Shown: positions 1 through 38,245 of the stretch, piece by piece | Layout of the letters: each line of letters starts with the position of its first letter | Numbering within the stretch: position 1 is the first letter of the stretch | Position numbers and translations under genes: made by a program | Assembly: GCF_040436345.1 (NCBI RefSeq) | Contig: NC_133216.1 | Span: 17,212,110-17,276,109, forward strand | Direction: 5' to 3' | Source of the DNA: Pagrus major | Lineage: Eukaryota; Chordata; Actinopteri; Spariformes; Sparidae | DNA: 64,000 nucleotides | Notes under the pieces: model-generated | The model's input: the letters and a program-made list of their open reading frames with translations, nothing else | The model's database searches: none | Told to the model about the DNA's origin: nothing

Positions 1-307
1 TTAAATACTTAAAAACCCAGTAGATGAATTCATTGGGAAATACAAAACCACACTAATCCCTCCACTGATGGAATGACAGACTGATGGGGAAGGAGAGCCA
101 AATTTCTGCAGACGGCTAACTGGAGCTGGTGCCACATACACAAAGTGATCATGTGTTCATGTAGCAGGCAAAGAGAAGAAACTGGCAACTGACTCCATCC
201 TGAGCCAATGTCTTAACACTGTTCAGTGTGCTGCTTAACTATTTGTTTAAAGGAAATGTGTAGATCAAAACGTCTTTCAGATGTTGGACTTAGGACACAT
301 TACAGCA

Positions 308-333
308 CAAAGAAAAGAAAAGAAAAGAAAAAA
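308..333. repeat. (AAAAG)n simple repeat
   Basis: Short run of imperfect AAAAG units on the plus strand in mettl16 intron 2. Confidence 0.8.
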
Positions 334-1794
334 GTAGATCATGCAAAAGTAATGTTTTTTGATCTCTAACAAAATGACAAACATGCTATAGGCTAGTTGT
401 CTCATTCCCAAATTGTCTAAATTCAATTTCCATTTTGTAAGTCCAGCCCCGATGCTACCAGCCCATTGTTTTGTTTGTCTGTCTGTCTGTCAGACAGTGA
501 GCCACAGACAGACACAGAGACACTACAAACTGATAATTAACACCCGTCACAGACGGACATCAAGTCGAGCCTTACAACGTGCCCACACATGCACGCTCGC
601 TCCTCCATAAGATGATTGACTGGCCACCTCACCACCACAAAAGGATCAGCCCACACCAATATGCTCACAGTCACACACAGATGTTCAGACTTGCTGCAGT
701 GACACCATGTCCGCATTCATCTGCATAACACAAGTGATTTCCTCACTGAGCAGACGTGCTACCTGTTTCATACAAACACAAACAAAGAGGGAGGAGAGCG
801 TCTCCATCCTGACAGATGAACAGCAGACCTCAAATACAAAATCTTACAATAACTGTCAGCTCTTACATTCACCAGGAGTCTGGGAGTTTTGACGGACATT
901 TGTATTGAAGAAGAAGAATGAAAAATGTAAAATGACAAGCTGACATGGCTTGCTGAAACGATTAGAAATTAGAAACCAAAATAAACTGTAAATGCCATTT
1001 TGAATGTGTTTTCAACTAGAACAAAAAAGTCTGGGCATTGTTTGAAATTTTTAGACACCAGTGCCAATATCGTACCCAAACCTTAGCTCTCAGCACCACA
1101 TCTGCACATACAAAACAAAAAAAAGCAATCATGAGCTCACACTGATCGACGTCAACACTACTAATCCCACCAGACATACTCTCCTTTTGTTCCTCTGCAT
1201 GGACTTGTTCACACCATGACTTCTCAGCAGCATCATACTGGGAAGGGCACACTCACATCCCCGCCAGCAGAGTTTCAAATCCTATAATTTGTGTCCAGTA
1301 CAAGGTGAATAAAAGGTGAAACACAGGAAGCTGACGGGGCAGAGTTTGATTGACAGACTAACCTATTTTTTAAATTGGGAGTGCCGTCACTCACACTCAC
1401 TTTGTGAAGTTTCTCTAATGAGAATAGAGAGCAGTAAACACAGGATGGAGTGAAAAAGAGAGAAAAAAAAATCTTTTGATGTTGGGTCCATTAATCATTT
1501 GTCCAGACTTCTTCCTCCTGCTGTTGCCAGAAGCTGAACGAGCAGTAAAGATCAGACTGAGTCAGCTGGGGCAAGAGCGCTGCTGAGTGAGATCCACAGG
1601 GCTCGACTCTGGCATACTGGTGAAAAAGATGTTTGTGTTCACTGTAAGAGTATACACAATATGGCCAAAAGGAAACTGAGTTTCCCAGTCGTAATTATTA
1701 GCTATGTTTTGATCCAACTTTTGTCGTTCCTCAATATCAATTCTGTTACGTGCAATAAATCAGAAGCTCACAGGGTACCAGAGCTGCTGTATGT

Positions 1795-1980
1795 TTTAGA
1801 GCCTGAGTGATATATCAGTTGGCCGATATTATCAGCCGCTGTTAGCCTATCCGAGATATATTGGTGTGTATATTGTCCAATATGCCCCGATAGGAAACCT
1901 TTTCTTAAGATATTATAATGCAGTTTCAGTTTGGTTATCCCGCCTCTGTGACATATCTTTGTCACAAGTGTTTGATAGGG
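1795..1980. repeat. dispersed repeat, ATATCGGCCGATA-type, copy 1
   Basis: The reverse complement of this block matches 28711-28865. Shared landmarks are TATCAAACACTTGTGA followed by AAAGATATGT, and AT-rich palindromic words around the GGCCGATA core. Two copies in opposite orientation support an interspersed repeat. I cannot assign the family. Confidence 0.55.
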
Positions 1981-2079
1981 GAACCTTAGAGCACATCCTC
2001 AGTTGCTGTTTGAAGGCACTGGGGAAAGGGCAATAGCGCTAGCGCCGTGACCAAGGTCTGAGATCATCAGAAACGATCT

Positions 2080-2680
2080 GCACAGCGATCCAAGACAGTA
2101 AGAACGAGCATGCCCCCAAACTGTCTATCACCTTCATCAGAGCTGGGGAGGGGGTGCAACACAAGCCTAACTCATCAGGAGGGCTTCTTGCCTCCACTCA
2201 GGACTGGCAGATCAAAGTCGACCTCCGAATGCAGCTCAAGTTCCCAGAAAACATTGCAACCACTTTGCTCCACCCACATATGGTGTTAACTTCAGAGTCG
2301 ACAAATGACTGATGAGTGGTCCTGCAGGAACTCACTGTCTCCTGGAAAGACTGGACTGAAGAGGCTAATCAACGCAAATGGGCTAAATACGCAGGTCTCA
2401 CCATGGAGTGATGGACCAATGGCTGGAGAGCCCACTGTGAGCCACTGGAAGTTGGGTGCCAAGGCTTTGCAGTCTGATCATTACAGAAAACACTCAAACT
2501 CAACTCCTTAGAGTTAAAGGACTGCGGTGCGGACAAGCCACCAAGAACATTATGGAGGCTGCTGAAAAGGCCTCATGGTGGCTTCATGGAGTGGTGCACT
2601 ACTTGGACAAGTGGAGGACTAAACACCTGGGCGAGGGTGTCTGATGATGAAACACCCGAAACACCCTATGAGCCGAGTTA
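2080..2680 (+). mobile_element. non-LTR retrotransposon ORF remnant (C-terminal part)
   Basis: Plus-strand translation, with at least two frame breaks and in-frame stops, resembles the region C-terminal to the reverse transcriptase of LINE-type elements common in fish and cnidarian genomes. Recognisable pieces are DWQIKVDLRMQLKFPENIA, then LTVSWKDWTEEANQRK, then EVGCQGFAV. The family usually reads LTVPWE..VEEA.ERK and PVEVGCRGF. The frame ends near 2677. The 5' part (endonuclease and reverse transcriptase) is absent, so this is a truncated dead copy inserted antisense to mettl16. Family identity comes from remembered motifs, not from a search. Confidence 0.6.
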
Positions 2681-2890
2681 ATCACTGAAGATGTGTCCAA
2701 GTAGCCCCTGTGCATGTAGAGACGATGCAAAATATGTTTTTTTACATCCTAATAGTCAAAAATGTAACTGATGACAATGGTGAGAGATGTGAGATCAAGA
2801 AGGGACAGTCAATAAGATTCATTGCAGATTTGTCTTCTGTTGGTACGAACACACTGTAAACATACACGCTGTACACGCTCAGGTACTTAC

Positions 2891-3018
2891 ACAGGTCTTC
2901 CGGTGAGGCTGGTGTGCACGTGCTGCTGGAAGTCTGGATATTTGGAGGCCAGGTAACCGAAATCCGGCGGTTTGTCTTTGTAGCGGTTCCGAGGATGCAT
3001 GGACTTATTCAGAGCCAT
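2891..3018 (-). CDS. mettl16: METTL16, first coding exon (partial gene)
   Basis: The minus-strand frame begins MALNKSMHPRNRYKDKPPDF and continues to a TGRP ending, which is the N-terminus of METTL16 (human MALSKSMHARNRYKDKPPDF). METTL16 is a mainly nuclear SAM-dependent RNA N6-adenosine methyltransferase. It modifies U6 snRNA and the MAT2A 3'UTR hairpins and links methionine level to MAT2A splicing. These 42 codons lie in the RNA-binding N-terminal module ahead of the Rossmann methyltransferase core, which is not in the window. The ATG at 3018-3016 has G at -3 and G at +4. The exon acceptor is at 3029-3030 (CTATCAG) and the donor is GTAAGT at 2890-2885, leaving phase 2. Its 5' end faces the 3' end of pafah1b1. 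The donor choice is the least certain point, because a GT two bases upstream is also possible. Confidence 0.9.
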
Positions 3019-3028
3019 GACCAGCGAG
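3019..3028 (-). other. mettl16: mettl16 exon 2, 5'UTR part
   Basis: Ten untranslated bases lie between the polypyrimidine acceptor CCTATCAG and the start codon of mettl16. Confidence 0.7.
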
Positions 3029-3344
3029 CTGATAGGAGAGGAGGGAGGGAAGAGGAATGGGAATACACCAGGGTGAACATGGAGCAACAACAGGCACAAA
3101 AAGTTGACTTTGAAACAGTTAACAGGGTGAGAAATGAGGCACTGACGTTTACTAGCGACATGAAACTTTGAAAAATAGTCAACATGGGCAACTAACTGCT
3201 GCTAATTTTGTCGGACTTAAATGTGAGGAACAACTTATATTCAGTCTTGTAACTGGAGTAAAAACTAACGTATTCGCGGAGCTAGTTTGGAGCAGTAAGC
3301 TAACATTTTAAGCTAACGTGTAGCCAGTAATCGTGTCTGCTTAC

Positions 3345-3451
3345 CTTTTAATGTAGTTTTTCTCGTTGTGATGAAGCCTGTTATTACTTCCCGACCGGTG
3401 GTGAGTTTATTGGACTAAACAACTGTAGAGAAGAAGCTCAGAAAACTCACG
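3345..3451 (-). other. mettl16: mettl16 exon 1 (5'UTR), 3' boundary candidates
   Basis: Two possible donors are visible on the minus strand: GTGAGTTTTC at 3450-3441 and GTAAGC at 3344-3339. Either could end the untranslated first exon that splices to the acceptor at 3029-3030. They could mark alternative exon-1 ends. The transcription start is probably between 3460 and 3600. No ATG-initiated frame joining the METTL16 frame is needed, since the start is in exon 2. Confidence 0.5.
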
Positions 3452-3600
3452 TTGTCCAAACGTTGTGCACTTTCTGCAACTCTCTTCCTGGATGCCCTCG
3501 ACGTCACTCCCTTACGCCGATGCGCGTTGACGTCATCAAAAACGGTTCCCATGGAAACAGAAACAGCCGCAGAGTCGTCCAAATGAACTTCACGGAAAAA
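3452..3600 (-). promoter_or_regulatory. mettl16: mettl16 promoter region with CRE
   Basis: This is a GC-richer block immediately upstream of exon 1. It holds a perfect palindromic cAMP-response element TGACGTCA at 3528-3535 and a second CRE-like CGACGTCA at 3499-3506. An ETS-like AGGAAG on the minus strand is nearby. No TATA box is evident. The promoter assignment rests on position and motifs only. Confidence 0.5.
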
Positions 3601-4190
3601 AAAACAAGCAATTTTACTCACTTTCCTCTTTTATACTGATAATTTTATCATTTTTAACATTATTATCATATGTGTGTATATATGTCTGTCATAATACACT
3701 GTGAATGTAAAGACCCAAATATTGATTTTGTTGTAAATATAATAATTTTCTACAAGAATATCCATGTTTAGCATTTCTCGTCAAGGCTTTACATTTTTAC
3801 TAAACGTAATATATTTAAATAAAAAGCAGAGTAAAGTAACAAATATTAGAATTTCACATTTTAATCTCAATCTGCCACTTTATTTAGTTTCCCTTTTGCT
3901 GTTCTTGTCCTTTTTATTGTTGTTAAACTAAACCCTTTCCTATTACTGCTACAATAAATGGGAAATGTTTTGATCCATGAGGTTTTGTTTAAAAAACAAA
4001 CAATCTAATTAATTTAAATAAATAAATAAAAACTGCTTCTTGAGTGTGTGTCATCTTCTAATCATAATTTAATTGATCCAACTTTAGATTAATAAAATTA
4101 ACTCGTGCAAAGGTTTGTCCCAATATACAATTGTTTAGAGTACATTGCAATAACTTACAGCTTCAAACAAATAAACAGGACGACACAGAT
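3601..4190. other. spacer between mettl16 promoter and pafah1b1 3' end
   Basis: About 0.6 kb of AT-rich sequence with AAATAAATAAATAAA-type runs near 4015-4031. No ORF, RNA gene or recognised repeat is seen. Confidence 0.6.
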
Positions 4191-4204
4191 GCAGATTTTC
4201 TTCT

Positions 4205-4210
4205 TTTATT
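4205..4210 (-). terminator. pafah1b1: candidate distal polyadenylation signal of pafah1b1
   Basis: AATAAA on the minus strand (TTTATT on plus) is followed within 45 bases by a TG/T-rich stretch. Cleavage would fall near 4185-4195. Confidence 0.45.
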
Positions 4211-5120
4211 ATATCGCAAACAATAATGACATCCAGGTATATTGTTAACAGTTTGCTGAGTGAAGAGTGAGACCATAGTGGCGAAAACATCATGAGCTCT
4301 CCTGTAGGAGCTTGTTGTGCAGTCTGAAGCCCTCTGATGTGGTTCACGGGCAGATTACAGAGGACAGGTGGACTTGAGGCCGGAGGAAACGACCCACAGA
4401 CAGTCAAAACCTGTCTGTCAGTCCCTTCACACACCAGACCAGAGCAGCACAGGGATTGCTTGGGACCTGTGAATGGCAAAAGGGGATTTTTCTTCAACAG
4501 GGCACACACTTGCAAACAACACCAGCAACTGTGTTGTAGCTTTTTCCACCGGTTCTTACAAAAGAAACAGAACACACATCGTCCTGACCTTTGATTAAAC
4601 ACCTTCCTTGAGTAAAAACCAAGGAAGGGAAGAAGTTTTTCATTTACATTTAATGGTCTGGCTTGTCATAGCGTGATCCTGAAGAGACTCATTTTCAAAA
4701 GTTGGTCACACAGTGCTGAACCAACAAAAGGAGGCTGATTTATCAAGCTAAACCAGATTGTACTGACAAGTGTCTCTATTTTTGGCTTCAGCTAGAACAT
4801 TTAACACAATGGCATCTTCATTAGCCATGCCAAATTGTACTACAAAATCAGCTGATTCTCCACCCAAAAGGACAGGGAAAACAGCTTGTAGAAAAAAATA
4901 AGACCTTTGTAAGGGGGGCACACACCAAAGGGAGACATGAGTACTATTCCCTGAAAGAGTATAGGATTCTCCTTTGGGACATCTTAGTCTGCCACAATCC
5001 CAATGCATTTACAGAAATCACACACACAACAAAACCAGCCTTTCTACAACCAGTGAACAGAGCTGTCTGAACTTGTTAAGCTAGCCAACCAAGGACACAG
5101 TAATGTAAAAGCAGTACTTT

Positions 5121-5600
5121 GACATTTGGGGAACAAGGCTTGTGAGCTTTATTACCGAGAATTAGATGAGAAGGTTGGCAAATCTCTCTAATATCTGTAT
5201 GATAAATATGTAGTTGGAGCTAACATCCGGTTACTAGCCAATGAGAGATAAGAGTAGGGCAGGTCATGATTTCGCCGCTCAGGGGGGTGAAATGGCGTCC
5301 GGTTGAGATATACTCCAACATCTACCCACTATAATACGGCATATTGCTGTTTTTACACTTCGTTTTGATACGAATTAAACAACCGAGATACAATGTGTTG
5401 TTTGAGTTTTATATGTGCTGGCAGACCGATTTTGTTATCATTACATATAGCTAGGCCAGCTGTTTCCAGCATGTATGCTAGGCTAAGCTAACCAGCTGCT
5501 AGCAGCAGCTTTGTATTTACAGTACAAATATGGGAAAGGTATCAATCCTCTCATTTAAGTCTCAGCATTAAAGAAAACTAACCATATTTTCCTGAATGTC
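5121..5600. repeat. teleost dispersed repeat with long inverted arms
   Basis: The left arm (from 5121, GACATTTGGGGAAC) and the reverse complement of the right arm (ending 5600, GACATTCAGGAAAA) align over roughly 120 bases. Both contain ATGAGA.G.TTG and TAAATA.G.AG words and GCTAAC/GGTTAGC blocks. The middle matches the common fish repeat recognised by a GCTAGCTGTTTCC-like core, and half of the same element is present at 14868-15030. It is non-coding, and I do not know its database name. Confidence 0.65.
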
Positions 5601-7809
5601 TACCTACATTTAGTACACAGAGACACTTCTTCACCTCATTATTAAACCAATCGGTCTCTGACAGTGAGGCTCCAGTGTTTAAGCTTTTTAAAAAGTATCA
5701 TTCTGACAGCTCTGCCTCTGGTGCAGGTTTACATGCAGCAGTGCTACATCAACAGGTCACATTAGGCTCACAGTAGCCACTAGCAGGAGCTTGAGCAGCA
5801 GATCACCACATCCAGTACACACAGGAAGAGGAGGAAAATGTGGCAAAGAAGCAAAGGTAAGAAGATCAGTTAAGCAGTGGAATTCTTTATTAGCCAAGAA
5901 CTGCATTGGAATGAAACGGCTAATCAGAAATTATAGGTTTATGCATTTTATCAACATCACTAAATCTTAATGTTGTCTTTGATCATCATTAAACGACCAA
6001 AGATTCAGTGAAAACAGGGATGTGCAAGATTAATGAATCACCTTGTCAGCTACAGTTAGAAGCAAGATGTTTCATTTCTTTTTGTCCTCCAAGGGGAGTG
6101 GAATGGTTGTTCCTACAGCGTGGACTGGTTTACAGTTATTTTCCAGTCGTTCCAAAAAAATCTTCCTGTTTTACAGTTTGAGGAAAGCCACTCAGAAGAC
6201 GTTTGCATACATATGAGGTGGTCTGAGGTGTCTGTCGGTAGAGTTCCCAGCTGCTCAGGCTTTAGCTTTCTCCTCCATATATCAAAAAAACAACCTCAGC
6301 ATCAGACCCCTCTACAGACAAACACCATCAACAGATCACTTAGCATGTCTGCTGCTAGCATTTCCTCACTAACCCTAAATTCCCATCCAGTTCATCCTTT
6401 AGTGCGATAATACAAAATTGCCAAATCTCTTAATAACAAGCTAAATTTACATTTCATATTTTCACAGAAAACTGATTTTTTTCTTACTCAAAACCATTTT
6501 TCATTAAGCAGAACATATATTTCTCCCCTCAGAAATTAGAGATCTTTGCACATCCCAGATATCAAACCCAGGGGGCTCACTTTGACTCCTCATCATGCCT
6601 TTATGTTTTCTCTTTAGCGGGTTTATCTCACACAAAGCTCGTGCTTGTAGTCTTCAAAGGCGCCGTGGGACAAGTGAGCATCTTCTGACTACATATTTCC
6701 TATGGTTCACCAAACCCTGCCAAGACTGACTAGTCAGGGGACTAGGAGTGGACAGAGGCTCCAGTTCAAGTTGGACATGCAAGGTCACAGGAAGTTGACA
6801 CACCCAAGGTCTTTATCAAGTGCTTGAGATTAAAACGGGTGTAATCCCTGAACTCTGCTCAGGTGTTGTTGTAACCCAGGGTGCTCACTGACGGCGAAAG
6901 CCAAACAAACTTGCTCTCTACATTTGGGCTTCCTGTGGTTATCCACAAAGCCACTTTTATTCTTCTCTGCAGATTCATTAAATGGGATAATTTATCTAAA
7001 GCCTAGCAGTGGTTCATGTGCCACCATGACAAGAGTACAAAGCTGTTTTGAAGCCCCCAAGGTCCAAGGACAACAGTTTGAAACATTCGTATATACAGCC
7101 ATTAAAATATTACCTAGTTCCACATGAAGAGAAATGGTATGCACACTTGAGAAGTGATGTTATAAAGCTACAGATTATTTAAATAACAAAGCCCCACAGA
7201 CAATCGTATCTTATCGCATCATATATGCTCTTCCTGCCTTATCTCTCGAAAGTTTCACCAAGCTAGGCACCAACAGACTACGACAGTGAAGGAGAGAAAT
7301 AACAGAAAAAAAAATCCTAAATAAAAAAATAGACAAAAAAAATTTTACACATAAAGACACTGTCATTTCTTAAATTATCGGTTTTTAGTGCCCTACATTT
7401 TACACCCAGTCAAAAACATCTGCCTTCGGGTGGTCGGTAAGGCTGCGTGACAGACGGCCAGCCCCGTGGTAAACCTATGGTACTTCTAGACGTTATGTAA
7501 ATTTACAGTATACAATTTTGGATTACCATGCAAGAATACTTTTTTTGTGTAACATTTAATAGCTCGATCTACATCAAGGAATTTACATAGAAGGACAATA
7601 GTTATTGGACCAGAGAGAGCGATGGGTAAATAACCATGGTGGTAAGTGCAGCCGGAGGAGATGATGATGTGCAGGTGAGGTTTAGGTTAGGTGAGGGGAG
7701 GGGGGAGGTGGGATGAAAAGGGAGAGGTGGGATGGCAGGAGGAAGGGAGGTGGGATCCAGAGGAGCGCCTGGGTAATTGGGGTGGTGGTCCAATCCTCCA
7801 AGGTCCAAA

Positions 7810-35073
<27,264 letters not shown>

Positions 35074-35355
35074 GGTGACGGGGCAGTGTGGGCGGGGCCG
35101 GGAGGGATCAGTCGGTAAAAGGTGAATCTTGTGCAGCTGCTGCGCTCTCCTCAATCAGGAGATGAGCTGTGCTGATCCAAGCAACACGGGCGAGGACGAG
35201 CTGTGTACTCCAGTGGCGGGCAGTTGGTTTTGTCCAGACAAACAGACTCAGACTGAGAGAAGGGGAACGCAGAAATCTGCCCCCCAACTGCCTGACTCCA
35301 GGGACGAGAGAAGTGAAAGCCTGCAGACCAGTCACCAGCAAAGTCTACACTGCAT
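35074..35355 (-). other. pafah1b1: pafah1b1 exon 2, 5'UTR part
   Basis: The acceptor is CTCTCTCCTTTTCAG, so the exon begins at 35355. Its first bases are ATG, opening a 7-codon frame (MQCRLCW) that stops at 35332. No other upstream ATG was noticed before the main start. Confidence 0.7.
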
Positions 35356-37675
35356 CTGAAAAGGAGAGAGAGGGAAAGTCAACATTAGGTATGCATGACA
35401 GATAACATGAAGAGTGGGTGGGGAGGTAAATGTTTATAGGCCAGAGGCGTACTGCATCAATGTCTGCACCAGTTTATATGCAGATAAAATGGCCGAAGGG
35501 TCTGTCAACGATGGAAAAATAACAGAAGCACAACATATGTTTGCAGTATTTTTTCTACCAGAAAGAGAAAGCTCTGACAGCATATACACATTAATCAGAC
35601 ATTTCATTAAAAAAAAAATTTAAAACACCCCCTTTTCATAACCCACTCCATCATTTGCTTTTCAGCTCCCCTCCTGTCTACCTCCATGATATGTCTGTCA
35701 TGTCACCAGTCTGGTCTGAGAGCTCTGGCCTGCTCTTGCAGCAAATTCCTTTCTCCGTGAACATACAAGAGCTGACCCACATTCTCCAGCAACGTACTCC
35801 CAGGTTGCCAGCAGAAAAGAAAAACAGGACACAGCCGAGCAGGCTCAAGTAACGGCTGTGCTCTTGTCAAGCTCACCGACCCCATCGTCTCATTATGATA
35901 CATCCTCGAGAGCTGGCTGGTCTGACTGATGGCACAATGAAAACACTTTGTGTCAGCAACACATTTATTAGTTTGAAATTTTATTGTAAGGTGTATTGAT
36001 GTGAGGAACAATAAATGTCGATAAAATGCAATGCAGCCAACAATACTGCGATGAAGTCTATTTTTACACTGCATCCAAGTATTGAAAAGCCCTTCACCAA
36101 AGCAGGTACTCACTAGAATACTAACTGTGCACTACAATAAGCCTATTAGTCTACTAGGACCAGCCTGACTAAATCTTTGCCAAACCAGTAAACAAAGGTA
36201 CTAACAAAGCCAATTTACCTCCTGCAACAAACAGACAAAAACACAACAAGTCACAGATGTCCAGAACCATGTAGAGGAGACTATATGTGCTAGGCATGAG
36301 ATCTGCTGCATGGCAGAGGAGCAGTGAAGGAGACAGTGATGTGTCTAGAGTAAGCATGAGCACTGGAAACACCCTAGGAAGCTGCAATGAAGGAAAATTC
36401 ACACATTCTTCATTTCAGTTGATAATGCTGGAGTGACGTTACTACAAGGGACATTTTCTCCTTCTCACTCACTTTTGATTTCATAAAAAGGAGCACAGCA
36501 GCTTAGGGACTGAATACTTATAATGAAGACTGCTGATGTAGGATTGAACAACCTGGCACATAAGAGCCCATTCTGCTGAAGTTATTAAATAAAACTGTGG
36601 TGTTTGCCTATATATTTGCACATTAGACACATTGACATTGTAGGGAAATTGTTCAACAGAAAGCAGCTAACAGCTAACCTCTGGACCCTGATGTCATCAC
36701 CTGACAGCAGTCCAAATGTCAGCTTACTTCTGACTGTGTGTGGATTACGGCACGCAGGGGGTTTCTGGCTGTTGCCCAAAAACTCTGCCTTGGTTCACGG
36801 TCACAGCAGTGCCAACAACACAATAAGGCGATGACAATGGATCTAAAAATGGCTCTTACTAAAACTCCACATACTAAACATCCATTAAAGGCATGCGCCT
36901 TCCACGTCAACCTGTGAAACTGCTGTAGTGTGGGAAACGAGGTCATCTACTATATATTGATACTTCCCTCTGTGCTGTTGGCAGCTGTCAGCGCTGTGTG
37001 TATCCATTAATGTGTTAGACTCCCCTCTCTGCAAATCTCATTTGTGGCTTCAATATTGAGCAAAATGTTTGTTCACAATCACGTAATCAGGCTAATTGGC
37101 TCAGAACAAAATGTGGTCGTGTCTTGTTGGAAAGGGGGAATGGACTACAGCAACGGTGCGTCTATAAATCTGTCACTGATGGTTAATAATGGTTATGTGT
37201 CTTCCTCCCATTGATTCTCTGGTCTTTGTGTAGCTGCAGCAGGAACTGCACCATAAAGGACCCTTACAGTAATGCCGCTGACTGCTTTCAGAGTTGTCGT
37301 TTAATTTCCTGATGAGTCCTAACAGGTCATCTGTTGTTAAAATGCCATTTCTAATGAATAATGGGAAACATACTCTTTCTCTGTCTGTTTCAGAATGCAA
37401 CACCCGAGCACCAAGTCTAAACTGAAATGAACCACACCCACTGTCTGTGCACACAATCTGTTTTTATAGTCACACATATGGCTTGGACCTAAAAAAAAAA
37501 ATCGATTTCAGTCAAAGCAAAGTCACAAGAAAATTGTGTTCAAAATAAACAAACGAATGTGTCAGCAAATCTTTAAAAGAGGATCTTACAGAAAAGCTGT
37601 AAACTACTAAAGCAGTTAGTCTCAAAAACAACACTGCTGAGTATTTTTTGAGGATTGCAGACATCCATCCAAATT

Positions 37676-38245
37676 GGCAGAGATGTGGACTCACTGCATT
37701 GATGACTTGCTGCTTGACTTGACAGAAAATAAATGACCTGGGACTCAACTTGGAAGTTAAAGACTTGCATCTTGACTTGACTTGAGACATGATGACTTGA
37801 GTTCATTTTATGTTTTAAGTTTAGTTTTTGAAAGTTTTTAGTCTGGCTGTCAGTATTTCCCAATTTGACAGGGACAGGGAGTGAAATTATTTAGTATTGA
37901 AGAAGACATTAAGAAATAAATATGATTTTATAAAGTTATGTTTTTCGCATTATTGCATTATTTCACCAAATATCGATTATTATATAAATTCAATTAATTG
38001 TCTTACTTTTTGAAAAGGTGAGATAAGTTGGCCAATATCATCATTTGACATGTACTAATATCTTGTATTTTCTCTTTGTAAAAGACAGAAACTGAGGGTG
38101 AGAATGTTGTCTTTTTGTGGCAGCGAAGGGACTTCACTTGACTTAACTTGACACAACCTGTGACATAACTTGACCTGCCCAAGACAAAATGACCTGAGAC
38201 TTACTTGAGACCAAATGACTTGAGTCACATGTCTGCAAATTACGC
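37676..38245. repeat. dispersed repeat rich in CTTGACTTGAG words
   Basis: Both ends (37676-37805 and 38130-38245) consist of diverged (A)CTTGACTTGAG units with GTGGACTC and GAGTCACATGTCTG at the borders. The middle has TTTTTCGCATTATTGC. It matches a familiar teleost interspersed element of unknown class to me. Confidence 0.55.

Larger units (their letters stand above)
1..2884 (-). other. mettl16: mettl16 intron 2, partial (5' portion)
   Basis: This stretch lies downstream of the donor of the first coding exon of mettl16. I looked on the minus strand for the next methyltransferase exon and did not find it, so it presumably lies beyond the left edge. The stretch holds an A-rich simple repeat, a dispersed repeat near 1.8-2.0 kb and a non-LTR retrotransposon remnant at 2.08-2.68 kb. 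The remaining sequence shows nothing recognisable. Confidence 0.6.
4190..7809 (-). other. pafah1b1: pafah1b1 3'UTR (extent inferred)
   Basis: This is the sequence downstream of the LIS1 stop codon with no further coding exon. Mammalian LIS1 mRNAs have a long 3'UTR, and a 3.6-kb UTR here would fit. Minus-strand AATAAA hexamers occur at 6956-6961, 5886-5891 and 4205-4210. The last has a GT-rich downstream element (TGTTTATTTGTTTG), so it is my preferred distal site and the others are possible alternative sites. A TE-derived inverted repeat lies at 5121-5600. The minus-strand open frame of 155 codons at 4135-4602 looks like chance. Confidence 0.5.

Noticed and set aside
1016..1640. Possible mettl16 exon 3
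   Set aside because: No minus-strand frame matched the expected methyltransferase sequence after the TGR motif. The next exon is presumed outside the window.
3423..3450. Apparent GTGAGT...CTACAG intron in the mettl16 leader
   Set aside because: Only 28 nt long, far below the minimum vertebrate intron. The two signals more likely belong to alternative exon ends or chance.
4135..4602. 155-codon minus-strand ORF
   Set aside because: It lies in the presumed LIS1 3'UTR, has low-complexity Cys/Leu content and no recognisable domain or splice context.
35703..36113. 136-codon minus-strand ORF just upstream of LIS1 exon 2
   Set aside because: No homology recognised. It does not join the LIS1 frame.
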